Below, in pieces: positions 1 to 10,806 of a DNA stretch of 64,000 nt (its first letter is position 1; the number at the start of each line of letters is the position of its first letter). Source of the stretch: Antilocapra americana (lineage: Eukaryota; Chordata; Mammalia; Artiodactyla; Antilocapridae); NCBI GenBank assembly GCA_007570785.1, contig ML661885.1:12760490-12824489 (forward strand). Reading direction: 5' to 3'. The translations under genes were made by a program, and so were the position numbers. The notes under the pieces are model-generated. The model searched no databases. It saw only the letters and a program-made list of their open reading frames with translations, and was not told the origin of the DNA.

Positions 1-492
1 TTCCTTCACAGTTTATTTTTAGAACGTCGTATACACCCACATCATACTCTTCACAAGCCGGGACTCAAAATAAACTCAATCTCAAGCTTCTTGTGACCTT
101 CTACTTCTTAAGTGGTCATGGAGAAAAAGGACAAAACAGAGTCGGCTGGCACTGGATAGGGTGGGAGGCAACTGGGCACTGTCTTGAAAAAAGCCACTAA
201 ACAAACCCCAAGAAAATAGTTGCCATATGACTGCTTTCCATCCGAAGTCCTTACACTTACTTTAAATATAGGGTCAAAATGATCATTCATAGACCAATAT
301 CTACAAATGGCCTTTTCTCCATGACCTCTAAGCTTAAAACATTTAACACAAGCATCTCTTCAAACACTACCGTTACTGTTATCCCCGACTGACATAAAAG
401 AGTTCTGTTTCACCTTCCTCTGGCCAAGAGGCCGTGTGGGTGGGTGGGGTGGGGTGGGGTGGTGAGCAGAGACCCGGAGGCCATTCATTTAC
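1..492 (-). other. NCOA2 intron after the PAS-A exon (partial)
   Basis: This is the intron that follows the PAS-A exon. Apart from a G-rich tract at 438-462 I see no gene or recognisable repeat in it; the small open frames are not supported by family similarity. Confidence 0.85.
438..462 (+). other. G-quadruplex-capable tract next to the PAS-A exon donor
   Basis: The plus strand has five successive runs of three or four G separated by single T. The tract lies about 31-55 nt into the intron downstream of the 5' splice site at 493/492, so the NCOA2 transcript carries a CCCCA-repeat there. Confidence 0.75.
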
Positions 493-670
493 CTATGGAC
501 TTTGGCAGCAGGTTTTTGACGAATTCAGTGTGGTCCCCAACGTGCAGAACGCTATAGACACTTTTGTTCATCAGCTCTTCCTGGTTATACCTTAGGTACT
601 GTGTCACATTCTCTGAAACAAACACAACGTTGCCTTCCAGGTTCACTACAAAGAAGAACCCATCAAGGGC
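493..670 (-). CDS. NCOA2: NCOA2 PAS-A exon, first half (residues 122-181)
   Basis: The acceptor is CTCTTCCCGTAG and the donor GTAAATGA. The exon encodes [20 protein letters not shown] (122-141), continues [20 protein letters not shown] (142-161) and then [19 protein letters not shown] (162-180), leaving one base of codon 181. This is the core of PAS-A: the first beta strands, the helix around YNQEELMNK and the conserved HVGDH turn. The family uses the bHLH-PAS region for contacts with other transcription factors. Position 162 is Val, where I recall Ile in the human protein; this would be a conservative change. The intron just downstream holds a G-rich, G4-capable tract (438-462). Confidence 0.97.
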
Positions 671-1382
671 CTACGGGAAGAGGCACAAACTGTGTTAGAA
701 AGACTGCAGTGGAAGGTCACGTGCAACTGTTAAGGAGGGAACAGTCCTTTTAAGGGAAACATGATTCACTCACGGAGAAGAAAAGTGATCTCTCTCTCAC
801 CTCTCCTCGCATTCAGAAACAACGAACACATTTTTCTCGGTGAGATGATCCCAAGAAAGTGGGACAGTGCCTGTATCAGGGTGTCTTGTCATAAACTAAA
901 TGACAAACACTCACCCTGTTACTTTATCAGGAGATAATTACTGCCACGTTAAGAGTATGCAGGCGTTTATCTGTATTTTCCAAATGAGATAGATGTACTC
1001 CGCAAGGCGGGGAACAACTTGTATGCTACTGATTCAGTTCAGAGCTATTACTTTTCTTTGGTATAGCTCCTCATGGAATATAATGCGAGGGAGAAGTCAC
1101 TGATAATTTCCCACAGTTTAAGGATAAATGCCAAGGGAAAAAAAAAATCAGAGAATTTTGCTAAGCTGCCAAGTCTTAAATGAAAAGAACTGAAAATGAT
1201 CTCAGACCTTTTTAAGCAACGTCAATCTTTAACGTCTGGTGTCAGTGGGGGAAGGTTCTGGGAAGTGTTGTCTCTGATGTGACAAACCCGTCTTCCTAGG
1301 GACCTCAGGCTGAGACTACACAGGGCCTTGGGGTTTAGGTTTCTAACAGTGAGGGAAAGAAAGTTAACTAATTGTGCCTGGC

Positions 1383-1490
1383 TGTCCAGTATTCTTGCCT
1401 GAAGAAACCCATGGACAGAGGAGCCCAGTGGGCTGCTGTCTATGGGGTCGCACAGAGTCGGACACGACTGCAGCGACTTAGCAGCAGGAG
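1383..1490 (+). repeat. BovA SINE fragment
   Basis: It carries the BovA body phrases: CCAGTATTCTTGCCTG, CATGGACAGAGGAGCC, a diverged GGGGTCGCACAGAGTCGG and CGACTTAGCAGCAG. The tRNA-like head is missing. Confidence 0.85.
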
Positions 1491-1695
1491 TATTTCTTTA
1501 TTCTCCAAGTTGTTAAGATGTAGGTTGCTAAATCACCCGGAGAGGAGGAGTATTTTTCCTGTGATGGGTGCACAGTTCACTTTGCTATCATTCTGAAACA
1601 GATTAGTGAAGGAGATGAAGGGCTGAGGATCATTTCAAGAAATAATAGTAGATATAGACACATTTACTGAGCCTTAAAGACACTGTGTCATTTTA

Positions 1696-1826
1696 TTTTT
1701 ACTTATTTATTTTTTTGGCAATGCTGTGCAGATTGTGGGATTTTAGTTCCCTGACCAGTGATTGAACCCGGGGCCCTCAGTAGTCAGAGTGCAGGGTCCT
1801 AACCATTAGATTGCGAAGGAATTTAC
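1696..1826 (-). repeat. CHR-type tRNA-derived SINE with 15-bp target-site duplication
   Basis: The reverse complement reads as the artiodactyl CHR SINE, ending in a T-rich (A-tail) stretch at 1696-1716. The 15-mer CACTGTGTCATTTTA occurs exactly at 1681-1695 and again at 1827-1841, which marks the insertion borders. Confidence 0.9.
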
Positions 1827-1844
1827 CACTGTGTCATTTTAATA

Positions 1845-2010
1845 TTTACAGTTCTGGAAGGAATGTTTTCTCTTTGCCAGTTTGCAGAAGAAGGAAAAAT
1901 TGAGACTCAAAGCGCGTAAGTGATTTGCCCAAGCTCTTGCAACCAGAGCTGGGATGCAAATCCGGGTGGACTGACTCCAAAGCTTGTGCTTTGATTCCCA
2001 GGTGGCACAG
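1845..2010 (-). repeat. MIR SINE remnant
   Basis: The phrases for a gapped MIR reverse complement are present: gaaa-ttgagactcaaagcgc, gtgatttgcccaagctc and ccagagctgggatgcaaatcc. It is old and diverged. Confidence 0.65.
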
Positions 2011-2490
2011 AGTTCTCCCCCAGTGTTGACCCAGAGTGCCTTCTTGTCATGGTCGCCTGGACAATGCAAAGTCTGGGCACTCAGTGGGTTTCTCTTCGTT
2101 CTGCCTCCTTTCCCTTTTCGATCCTCATTTGTCAGAGCTGTTTTATGGATCAGGGAGCTGTTAGAACTGGATGAGGCTTGATAGTGACCAGGCATTCCTT
2201 GGATCAGGGCCAAGGAACCCAGTTCAAGCCAGTTTCTTCAGGCTGTGTATTTACTAGTTTTTCACATGAATGTTTCCTGGACATACCAATATAACAATGT
2301 GCATGAATGAGGCCTAGTGTTTTACTTTTTCCTCTAGTTTGCTTTTTTCCTTAAGTTATTATTTAACAGGCTCTTACTCTGTGAGCTTTCTTTGAAATAG
2401 TTCATCTTTAATTCTATTTTCATGACAAAATTAGGCATTCTCTGAAATTAGAACTGACCATAAGGCACCAATGAAAAGCTCTTAAAAAAA

Positions 2491-2585
2491 AAATATATAT
2501 GTATGCATGTATATATACATGTACATATATATACATATATACATGTATTATATGTATACACACATACATGTATATACATATATAC
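2491..2585. repeat. TA/CATA-rich microsatellite
   Basis: About 95 bp made almost only of ATAT, GTAT and ACAT units, preceded by an A run. The compound, imperfect structure suggests an unstable purine-pyrimidine tract. Confidence 0.9.
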
Positions 2586-3015
2586 AGACACCACTTTGTT
2601 TTAAGCTCTTCTTAAATGTTCATCGTGGTGTTCTCACTGGTGTAAACAATGTGCAAGCCAAAGCAAAACTGTGTAAATAGCTTTCCATGATAGGTTGGCA
2701 TCAACTGTTGGAAACCTTGTATGAGTGTGTGTGCATGTGTATATGGGGTTTGTGGGGAGGGAGGTCAGGAAGTAAGTCAGTTGATTAGTTATGTACTAAG
2801 TGTTCTTTTAAACTCACAGCTTTAAATATACATTCAACAGGGATTATCATGATATTATCTATGGGTCACTTTTGGAAGTGCACGTGGCTTCCTACTGCTT
2901 TATACAGTGGTAAAGATATAGTGGAAAGATGAAATTCTTTCACCTTATAAAAGTATTTGTTTTCTTAAAGCTCACTATGATATGCTCTGATGAAAAAAAC
3001 CTGACATTTAGTCTT

Positions 3016-3028
3016 GTTGCCTAGCAAC
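3016..3028. promoter_or_regulatory. RFX X-box-like palindrome
   Basis: GTTGCCTAGCAAC is a perfect inverted repeat (GTTGC / GCAAC arms plus C-T-A-G centre) that fits the RFX consensus GTNRCC-N(0-3)-RGYAAC. Binding is not shown by sequence alone. Confidence 0.4.
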
Positions 3029-4869
3029 TACTATGCTATGATGTAAGCATGAGTGTGCATCTATGCCTAGAATGGCTCAATGAGAGCAAGTTTTCTCTGT
3101 TTAAATTATTACATGTTAACAGGGAAAAGATGCAAAAAGTCTTTAGATTCAAAGCATTACCTCTCACATATTTAGCACTGGAGTCCTGCTACACAGGTGT
3201 TTGCTCAATGCACTGAATTCTCAGAAGACTATTCTGCAACAGTGAAAATGTGGATTTGATCTTATGAGATAAGATCCGTTGACATCTAGCAATCTGATTT
3301 CTGCAATTAATGAGCTTGCTCTCAAAGAGCTTGAGTCATGGCCTTGTGGTTACTGCCAGAATCTCTTTTAAGAAGCCTTGAAAATGTTCCCAAAGCTTCC
3401 ACTTTAAGTCACCCCCAATGTAAGTAATAAACACAGGTAAATGGGATTTTCCTAACTGTAATAACTAAAATTCCCCATCATTTCCAAATGAATTTTGTTT
3501 CCAGTTCTTTCATCTAATTCTAAGAGTCTGCCTAGTTAAGGGTTTTCTCAGCTGCTTCTAAGAACCAAGTAGGAAGCAGCACTCCTTGGCCTTCCAGTGC
3601 CTTGTCGACTCTGGAAAATCAGGTTAAGTGTATTTTTGCTTTTTCTCTAAAAATTTTCATTATGTGTTTTCAAGCCGGTGATAAAAGAGGAATAAGAAGG
3701 GCCCAATATAGGGTCCTTTAAAGTCTTTTGGCCAGCAGGGTAGCCCCAAGGGCTGAATTTTGTCATCTCTAAAAATAAAGACTGGGTCAGACAATCTTTA
3801 CATTTTTTTCTGTGTCTCCCTAGCCCCATTATACACTAGATTTTCACAGAATTAGACTTTCTAAAAATAAAAATCATCTTATGCGCCAACTGGTTATCTT
3901 TGCTTTAAAAATCCTAATTTCTTCTATATGTGCAGCGGCTGCCAGTGAAGCAATTCTACAACGGTAATGCTGCAGACCTTCTGGCCATGTGATAATTTTC
4001 AATCTCATCATATCATCAGCAGAGTAAATTATCCTGAGAACTGACATAATTTATGTCTCAGGGCTCCTCTGCTTCTTGTTATATATTCACTGACATTTTT
4101 TCCCCTCATCTTACTATAGCCTACATCCTGAATTTTAATTTTGGAATAGGTACAGAAAAGAATTTGATACTTAATACTGTACTGGGTTAATAAAATAAGA
4201 AAGTGGGGTTTAACAAATTCTAAGACAGTAGTCTGGTCATGAAAATTCTTAAAGTTAATAAAGAAATGGCAGTTAATCAAGAAGGAGAAGATATATCTAT
4301 ATTCACAGCTGATTTACACTGTTGTACAGCATAAACTAACACATTGTAAAACAATTACATATTATACTCCAATTAAAACAAAGTTGGCCCCCCTCAAAAA
4401 GAAACGGCAGTTAAGACCACCCATTGCAGGGATGCTTATCTTAAAAGTTCTAAATGTTACTTCAGTTTTTGTCTTTATTCAATAATCTAGATTCACGTAG
4501 CATAAATAAAAAGCGTAAACCTCCATTTGGTCCTCAAACTTTAGCCTGTATACATCAGTATCTGTAGTTGCACTGGTGAAAATCTAAGAATTCTGGGAAC
4601 ATTTCAAAACACAATATATCACAGAATTTAACAGGACTTGTGAACATGAGTGCTTGTGAAATGAATGCTCAACTAGCACTTAAAGTTGGTCAAATTTATA
4701 TTCTAATCTAGTTAATTAAATTCTACAATATCAGTTTGAAAGGTATGTAAGCTGGAACCAGGAGTAAATTTTAGATACATATTAGTTAAGCTCAAGAGGT
4801 CAGTAGTACTTCCATCTTAAGAGTGAAAAGTAAATGTGGATTAGCCTTAAATTATACTCACTTAAAAAT

Positions 4870-5090
4870 GAATTTTTTTTAATTTTTTTATTTGAGATTA
4901 GAGTGTAGCTAATTAACAATGCTGTGAGAGTTTCAGGTGGACAGCCAAGGGACTCAGCCATACATACGCATGTATCCGTTCTCTCCCCCAAACTCCCCTC
5001 CCATCCAGGCTGTCACATGACTTTGAGTATAGTTCCCTGTGCTATACAGCAGGACCTTCTTGGTGGTCCATTTTAAATACAGCAGCATTC
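4870..5090 (-). repeat. Ruminant L1 3' UTR fragment
   Basis: The run from the T-rich start through GTTTCAGGTGGACAGC, CATCCAGGCTGTCACATGAC and GTTCCCTGTGCTATACAGCAGG matches the inverted 3' UTR of artiodactyl L1 elements. It reaches to about 50-60 bp from the NCOA2 exon donor. Confidence 0.75.
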
Positions 5091-5140
5091 ACGGAAAGAT
5101 TAAAAGCAATACTGGGAAGAGCAATAGCAGGGTGAAATAC

Positions 5141-5244
5141 CTCCAGCATCATTGGCCCCAGCGCATCCTTGTCGATGACCCCCTGCCCGGTGGATGATAC
5201 GTCTGACTTCTGCACTTCATCGATGTTGGCAGCTGCCGCTTTCT
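5141..5244 (-). CDS. NCOA2: NCOA2 linker exon between bHLH and PAS-A (residues 87-121)
   Basis: The acceptor is CTCGTGTTTGTTGCAG and the donor GTATTTCACC, which is weaker than the consensus GTRAGT. The exon completes Glu87, then encodes [20 protein letters not shown] and [14 protein letters not shown] (88-121), ending in phase 0. The segment is a short alanine-rich and polar linker that leads into the PAS fold; the last few residues begin the first strand of PAS-A. It matches NCOA2 rather than its paralogues in the [10 protein letters not shown] stretch. A ruminant L1 3' end lies about 50-60 bp downstream of the donor, in the following intron. Confidence 0.97.
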
Positions 5245-6159
5245 CTGCAACAAACACGAGTGTGAATTAACTGGTGTACTATTTCAAGGACAGAGTGACA
5301 CAAGAACATTTTTATTGTTATGACTTCAAAAAAAAGTCTTCAGCAGGATCAGATCAGACTGTAAAAGAGTTAGAGAACATCCCTGCTGCCATGGCATGGG
5401 AGAAACTGCTGGAAGCGGGAGCCAGAACATTAACTTTTCACCTTTGTGGCTCAGAGCCCCTTTCAGAATGCCGATGAAATGAGTTTAGAGGTTTCATGCC
5501 AGTCCCCAAGAAGCATTTTTTTTTTTTTTGAAGACTGCAAAACTGTTCTATACTGCAGCACAATTAGGGTGTTCTACAGATTCCCCAGGCAGGGATGACT
5601 GACCGGGAGTCTGTAGTTCAGGTTTCGGGAGAGAAATCAGAGATGCATCTGAAGGAATAAAAATGAGTCCTGGCCACTGTTGCTGCTTCCACGGGACACT
5701 CCTGTGGCTTTTGGATTGTCCCACCTCTTGTCACCTTCACATTTAGAATAACCAGAAAGACTGGCCCCTGTCTGGAGGAAGGTGCTTAACGACATGAGGC
5801 AGAGAGCGAGACACCCTATCAGGCACTTGGAGAACTTCGACGGCAGCCCTTTTATCTAGTTCAGAGACTCATAGTCTGGGCTCCTGGACTCAGATGGGCG
5901 AACCAACTTCCCACCAGGCCCAGGAAGGCATTCCGTCATGGAAAAGGCTCGTGGAAGAAACAGATGCAAAGTCATCAATGTAGATGCAAATAGGTTATTT
6001 TGAGAACACCAAGAAAAGTTTAAAGCATAACAAGGTACATCTCAACAATATGCCAGAAAACAACACAACACAATGTGTCAATTATTTGTCCTGGAATAAA
6101 TTATAGCCTTATTTACACTGCATGTTATCACTGTAATTAAATGCAAGTCAAGAAAACTG

Positions 6160-6312
6160 AGGACAAGATGGTTGGATGGCATCACCAAATCAATGGACAT
6201 GAGTTTGAGCAGACTCTGGGAGACAGTGAAGGACATGAAGGACAGAGAAGCCTGGTGTGCTGCAGTCCATGCGGTCACAAAGAGTTGGACATGACTGAGA
6301 GATTGAACCACA
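6160..6312 (+). repeat. BovB LINE 3'-terminal fragment
   Basis: GATGGTTGGATGGCATCACC, ATGGACATGAGTTTGAGC and the closing GACATGACTGAG-GATTGAAC are the 3' end of BovB. The rest of the element is missing (5' truncation). Confidence 0.85.
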
Positions 6313-6539
6313 AAGAAAACTGTAAATCAATTCAGTACTCAGAGTCAACTTGCTTTCATGAACTTAGCAGACTGCTTCTTTTTTTTTTTTGGTAGCAGAA
6401 GATTTTACACAGTATTTGTGAAAACCTGTAAAGCTTAATTTGTACCTGGGAGCCTATAGAAAATAATTAGGAATTATGCAGGCCCTCCAAATCTTGATGG
6501 AAATCGTCCACATCCATATGTATCAGTGGAAAAGGGCCT

Positions 6540-6665
6540 GTGTAGTTCAAGTCTCAGCTCAGTCACTTAGTACAAGTCAGAGCATGTCCCTTCAACTTTT
6601 GGAGGCCTTAGTTCCTGCCTTCTTGCTTCATCAGCTGTGACAGGAGTAAATGGGATATGTAAAAC
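6540..6665 (+). repeat. MIR SINE remnant
   Basis: Diverged MIR core order: CAAGTCTCAGCTCAGTCACTT, then CATGTCCCTTCAAC, ending in GTAAATGGGATATGT. Confidence 0.5.
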
Positions 6666-6690
6666 ACACTTTAAAAACCAGAAAGTAAGG

Positions 6691-6835
6691 GCCTTCCTTA
6701 GCGTTTCAGTGTTTAAGACTCTGAACCTCACATGCACGGGGTATGAGTTCAATCCCTGGCTGGGGAATTAAGATCCCACGTGTCGTGCAGCACAGCTAAA
6801 AACAAGGAAAAACAAAACAAAAAACCCCACAAAGT
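6691..6835 (+). repeat. CHR-type SINE
   Basis: The order TTCAGTGTTTAAGACTC, GAGTTCAATCCCTGGCTGGG, GAATTAAGATCCCACGTG and an A-rich tail is the tRNA-derived CHR SINE. Confidence 0.8.
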
Positions 6836-7654
6836 AGCTTACAAATATAACTTACTACTAGCATATCTGTCTCTATTAGCTCTTCCTGACTGAGTTCCAA
6901 AGGCAGAGGTCAGAAGCAGGGAGTATCTGTTTTCTCAGTGACTCTGCGACATTCCTGATTCACCTGCTTGGATCTGAATAATTGTGACCGGCTATAAATA
7001 GAGCTGTGACTTGCCTAATAGCCTTTATAACTCAGCATGTGAGGATGCGCTCGTGCTCACTTCACCCTCCCGTGCTGCCCTCCCCAGCTGTCGACTGCAG
7101 GCCCCGGCCGCAGCTGCCAGCTTGCTGTCAGCCCAGCTCTTCAGTCATTCTCACCTGGGGCAGGAGGGATCTCAGGCACTCCTCTTCTCCGCTCCCCATT
7201 TTCCCCAGAAATTCTTTCATTGCCAAATAACCGGCAAATAAGCACATACTGGGGCACACTCCCCCCACTCCAGTTCACTCTGTGAAGCTGCATATCTCTC
7301 TTCAGTTTCTGCTCCCTTCCCCACATCAGTCCAGGGACAGGACGGGCACTGCCAGCTGCTGCTTCATCTCCTTTTCCTCTAAGGTACCAGCCCTGCCCTT
7401 TGAGGTCTCTGCAGGTTGAGGCCTAAAGGATCCCCGAGTTTCATGACTACTGAATCGCAAAAGTCATGTAATGAATATTATAGATGTCCGTGCATTCCCT
7501 TTTATTTACTTTTTGTCTTCAGGGTGGTGGCATTCAGGGTGTAGGAGTGTTAAAGCTCTGCAGACTGAGTAACCCTCAGCCTCATTTTAGGGCAAAATAA
7601 TACAAACTGACAATGTTTCTCATAATCCATTTCCAAGTCCTTTGTTAAAAACCC

Positions 7655-7830
7655 TGAAGAACAGTTGATATACAATATTAAATCAGTTTCTGGTGTACAA
7701 TATAGTGATTCAACATTTTGATACATCATAGCCCACTTCAGGTTGTTATAAAACATTGCTGATAATCCTTGAACTGTACATTACCTTCGTGTATCTTATT
7801 TATATTTCCCAAGTCTTTCAGAGACAATCA
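7655..7830 (-). repeat. L1 3' UTR-like fragment
   Basis: CAGTTGATATACAATATTA, TTCTGGTGTACAATATAGTG and the CCTTGAACTGTACATTACC region resemble the inverted artiodactyl L1 3' UTR, more diverged than the copy at 4870. Confidence 0.55.
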
Positions 7831-10479
7831 ATATACTTTGTGAGACATTTACATTTTGAGGATCTGATTACCATGCTGAAGACCCCAAAGTTTCCTGAAT
7901 CCATTCAATATTTTGTAGAATTAAAAAATTCAAACTTGGAAAAACTCAATTATGCAGGTTCCTAAACAGTGACAGACTTTCAGATTGGGGTATTCTGAAT
8001 GTTCTAGCAATGTTTTCAGGCACTGAATTTTTGATGTTTATCAGAAAATACAGAGCATGAGATTAGCATTTTCTTTCATCTTTAGGAATCTACAGATGAT
8101 AATTTAGGTTAAAGGCCTAAAATATAATGTAAGAGATGATTCAGAGCGGGCAAAACATGAGTTTGGGCTCTACTGGAAAGCCTGGATAAAAATAATTATC
8201 ATCCTGAAAAACTGCAATGATCAACCATGTCATTTTTTCCCCTCTTTCTAACATTCAACTGATAAATTTTTGAAAGGAGAAAAGCAGCAGCTAATAGGCA
8301 CTCCCAGAGAGTGCAGGGCTGGTATGAGGAAACTGGCCCGGAATACTGTCCGTGTGTCTTGGTGTCCTGCTACGTGCTCCAGTCATGCCTGTGGTGCAGC
8401 TGGAATGAAGGCTCCCTGCAGGATGAGCGGATACATCCTGCTGGGGGCTGCGGGTAGGGGGCATCTACGGAGTCAAATGAGAACTTAGGGCTGAACAGTG
8501 AGGAGCTAACTTTAAATTCAAAGAAGAGATTCGGGGTTTTTTTTTTGTTTTTTTTTTAAAAAAAGTCTGGACAGAGCTGAAAATACTTCACATCCCCTGT
8601 AGTGGTGTTGGATTCTGTGGGATGTGTGAGTGTATGGCAAAAGCAACGGATGTGTGGCCTCTGTTCCTGGGGAACTCTCAGCCTGGCCTCTGAAACCAGA
8701 GTTCAGGAATAATGGCCAACAGTTTGTCTAAGCTGGAATTTTAGGAATCCCAGACTCAGAGTGAAAACAACAAAAATCTTCCCAAGGTCAATCTGAAATT
8801 ATGTTAGTGTGCTGGCGAAGAAAATTCCAGATGAGGCCACTGAGTATCTGTAAGAAATGTTTGCACAGTGCTATTCGTATATTCACTTAGAGAATGGGAA
8901 CTGTTCACTACTCATAGCATAAATAAGAAAAAAGGGTAAAGAATTTAGGGTCCCTCATGTCTGTCCTCATTGAAGATCTATACATATGTATTTTTATTTA
9001 TTTTTTGTTAACTTGTCATCTATTCAATTCTGTATCAGATTTGCAGTTTGGCTACATCTCAATATTAAAATCTCAATAGTATGAAGTGATAGAAAATATA
9101 TAGCAATATGACTTTACCAAGGTAATCTGAATCTAAATTAAACAGGCCATGAATTTACATTATTCGGGTACTTTTCATGAAGTAATTACTACCTCTGTAC
9201 AAAGTTCATTTGGGCCTTAGAGTCAAATAGGAGGAAGAAAAAAACCCCTTTGAGATATCTTGTCATGTTACCCAGACATACATTGGTATTTTGTGGGAGC
9301 ATTTCAAGAATGAGTATGCTATTTTTATGTCCCAGATATAAATAAGCTTAAATCCTTAGATATATTTATACTTCTGTAAGAACAGCCATTACTATATTAA
9401 AACATACTCTTTAATATTTTTAAATTAGGCACTTTTCTCAGTGGTCACAAATTATGTTTACTTTTCTATATTTTTGCATCCATTAACTATAAAAATATAG
9501 TTATAAAAATATCCTTCAGTAAACTCCACGGTTTACTGAAAGATCACCCCAGATCTTTTCAAATGATCAAAACCTTATGAAATCTCATTATTACAGGTGG
9601 AATACTTACTTTGAAAATAAAGAGATGATAAAACTGAATTTTCAGAGCCTACAAAAGGTTTTCTCCTCTATGCCCTGCTTTCTAGTTCTTCTGCACTTTG
9701 ACTATTAAGGTTGTTCTTTTTAGGTAAAGAATATGACCTGAGAAAGTGACAATGAAAACAGTAAGTCTGTCTTTTTCTTCCTCACCCACTAAAGGCAAAA
9801 ATGCCATGAAATAGCTCTAGGTCTTTGTAATAGCCCAGCATTACAAATGCAAAGCTCTGATTAAGAGACTGTCCAAGGATGCGGCTGTCATCTTTCTGCT
9901 GCTGACCCTCCCTCCTGGGTAGCTGCTCCAAGAGCAAGCCCATCCTCCCTCCATTTACCTGCACTCTAGAAATCCAATACCAATTAATTAGGTTTCCAGT
10001 TTCAAAGCAAAGAACAAACCCCATCTCTTTAGAGACTTTATTAAGATGAGTCATACCACAAACTGGGAGAGAATCATTAATATTATATTCCATATGCTTT
10101 TCTTCATAAGTAATTATTACTTGTGCTTTCTCTCATAACAAAAGGAAAGGTGAGTAGGGAAGCGTTTAATCTCTAGATATTTAAGTGATTTACAAATACA
10201 AAGTAAAATTTAAATTTCCTGGTGAGAACAGAAACACACAGAAACTGTGATTCTTGCAAAAAAAATTTATTTATCCGTGGGAAAAAAGAGCAAGTGATGT
10301 GTGTATGTTTCTTAAAGACCTTTATATATTCTTAGAGAACATCATTCATTGATTTTTGGTAACTTAGTGAATCTTTTAATATTTAGAAGGTCTCATCTAC
10401 TTGTTAATTAGACAACTGAACTGCTAAGAACATGCACTCCCAGGGCTTTTCTGTAAAATATGGCCAGAACAATTCCTGC

Positions 10480-10640
10480 CTCTCACAGGGACGGCAGCCA
10501 TGGCCCAGGGGACAGCCACATAATTGCTCTAATTCCAGCAGCAGCAGCAGCGGCAACAACCACCAATGACTCAGAAATGTAAGTGCTATTTAATGTCTGC
10601 CCATTAGAGGGACATGCTAATATGGTCATTATTTAAGAGG
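10480..10640. other. Possible conserved intronic element with AP-1 site
   Basis: This non-repeat patch has (CAG)n at about 10539-10551, a perfect TGACTCA at 10567-10573 and AT-rich homeobox-like motifs. I infer possible regulatory use only from motif density. Confidence 0.2.
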
Positions 10641-10678
10641 TTTACGCTCTTTTTCTCTCTCAAAAAAAGTCATCTGAA

Positions 10679-10806
10679 TATGGGACTTCCCTGGTGGTCC
10701 AGTGGTTAAGACTCCAAGATTCCAATGCAGGGTATGTGGGTTCTATCCTTGGTCAGGGAGCTAAGATTTCACATGTCATAAATACATATAAAAATTAAAA
10801 AAAAAA
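10679..10806 (+). repeat. CHR-type SINE with 9-bp target-site duplication
   Basis: GGGACTTCCCTGGTGGTCCA, GTGGTTAAGACTCC and GGTCAGGGAGCTAAGAT mark a CHR SINE. TCATCTGAA is repeated at 10670-10678 and 10807-10815. Confidence 0.88.

Larger units (their letters stand above)
671..5140 (-). other. NCOA2 intron between linker and PAS-A exons (4,470 bp)
   Basis: It contains a BovA fragment, a CHR SINE, a MIR, a TA-rich microsatellite, an X-box palindrome, an A-rich-tailed L1 scrap near 4290-4385 and an L1 3' end at 4870-5090. The stretches 671-1380 and 2600-4290 hold nothing else I can name. Confidence 0.85.
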
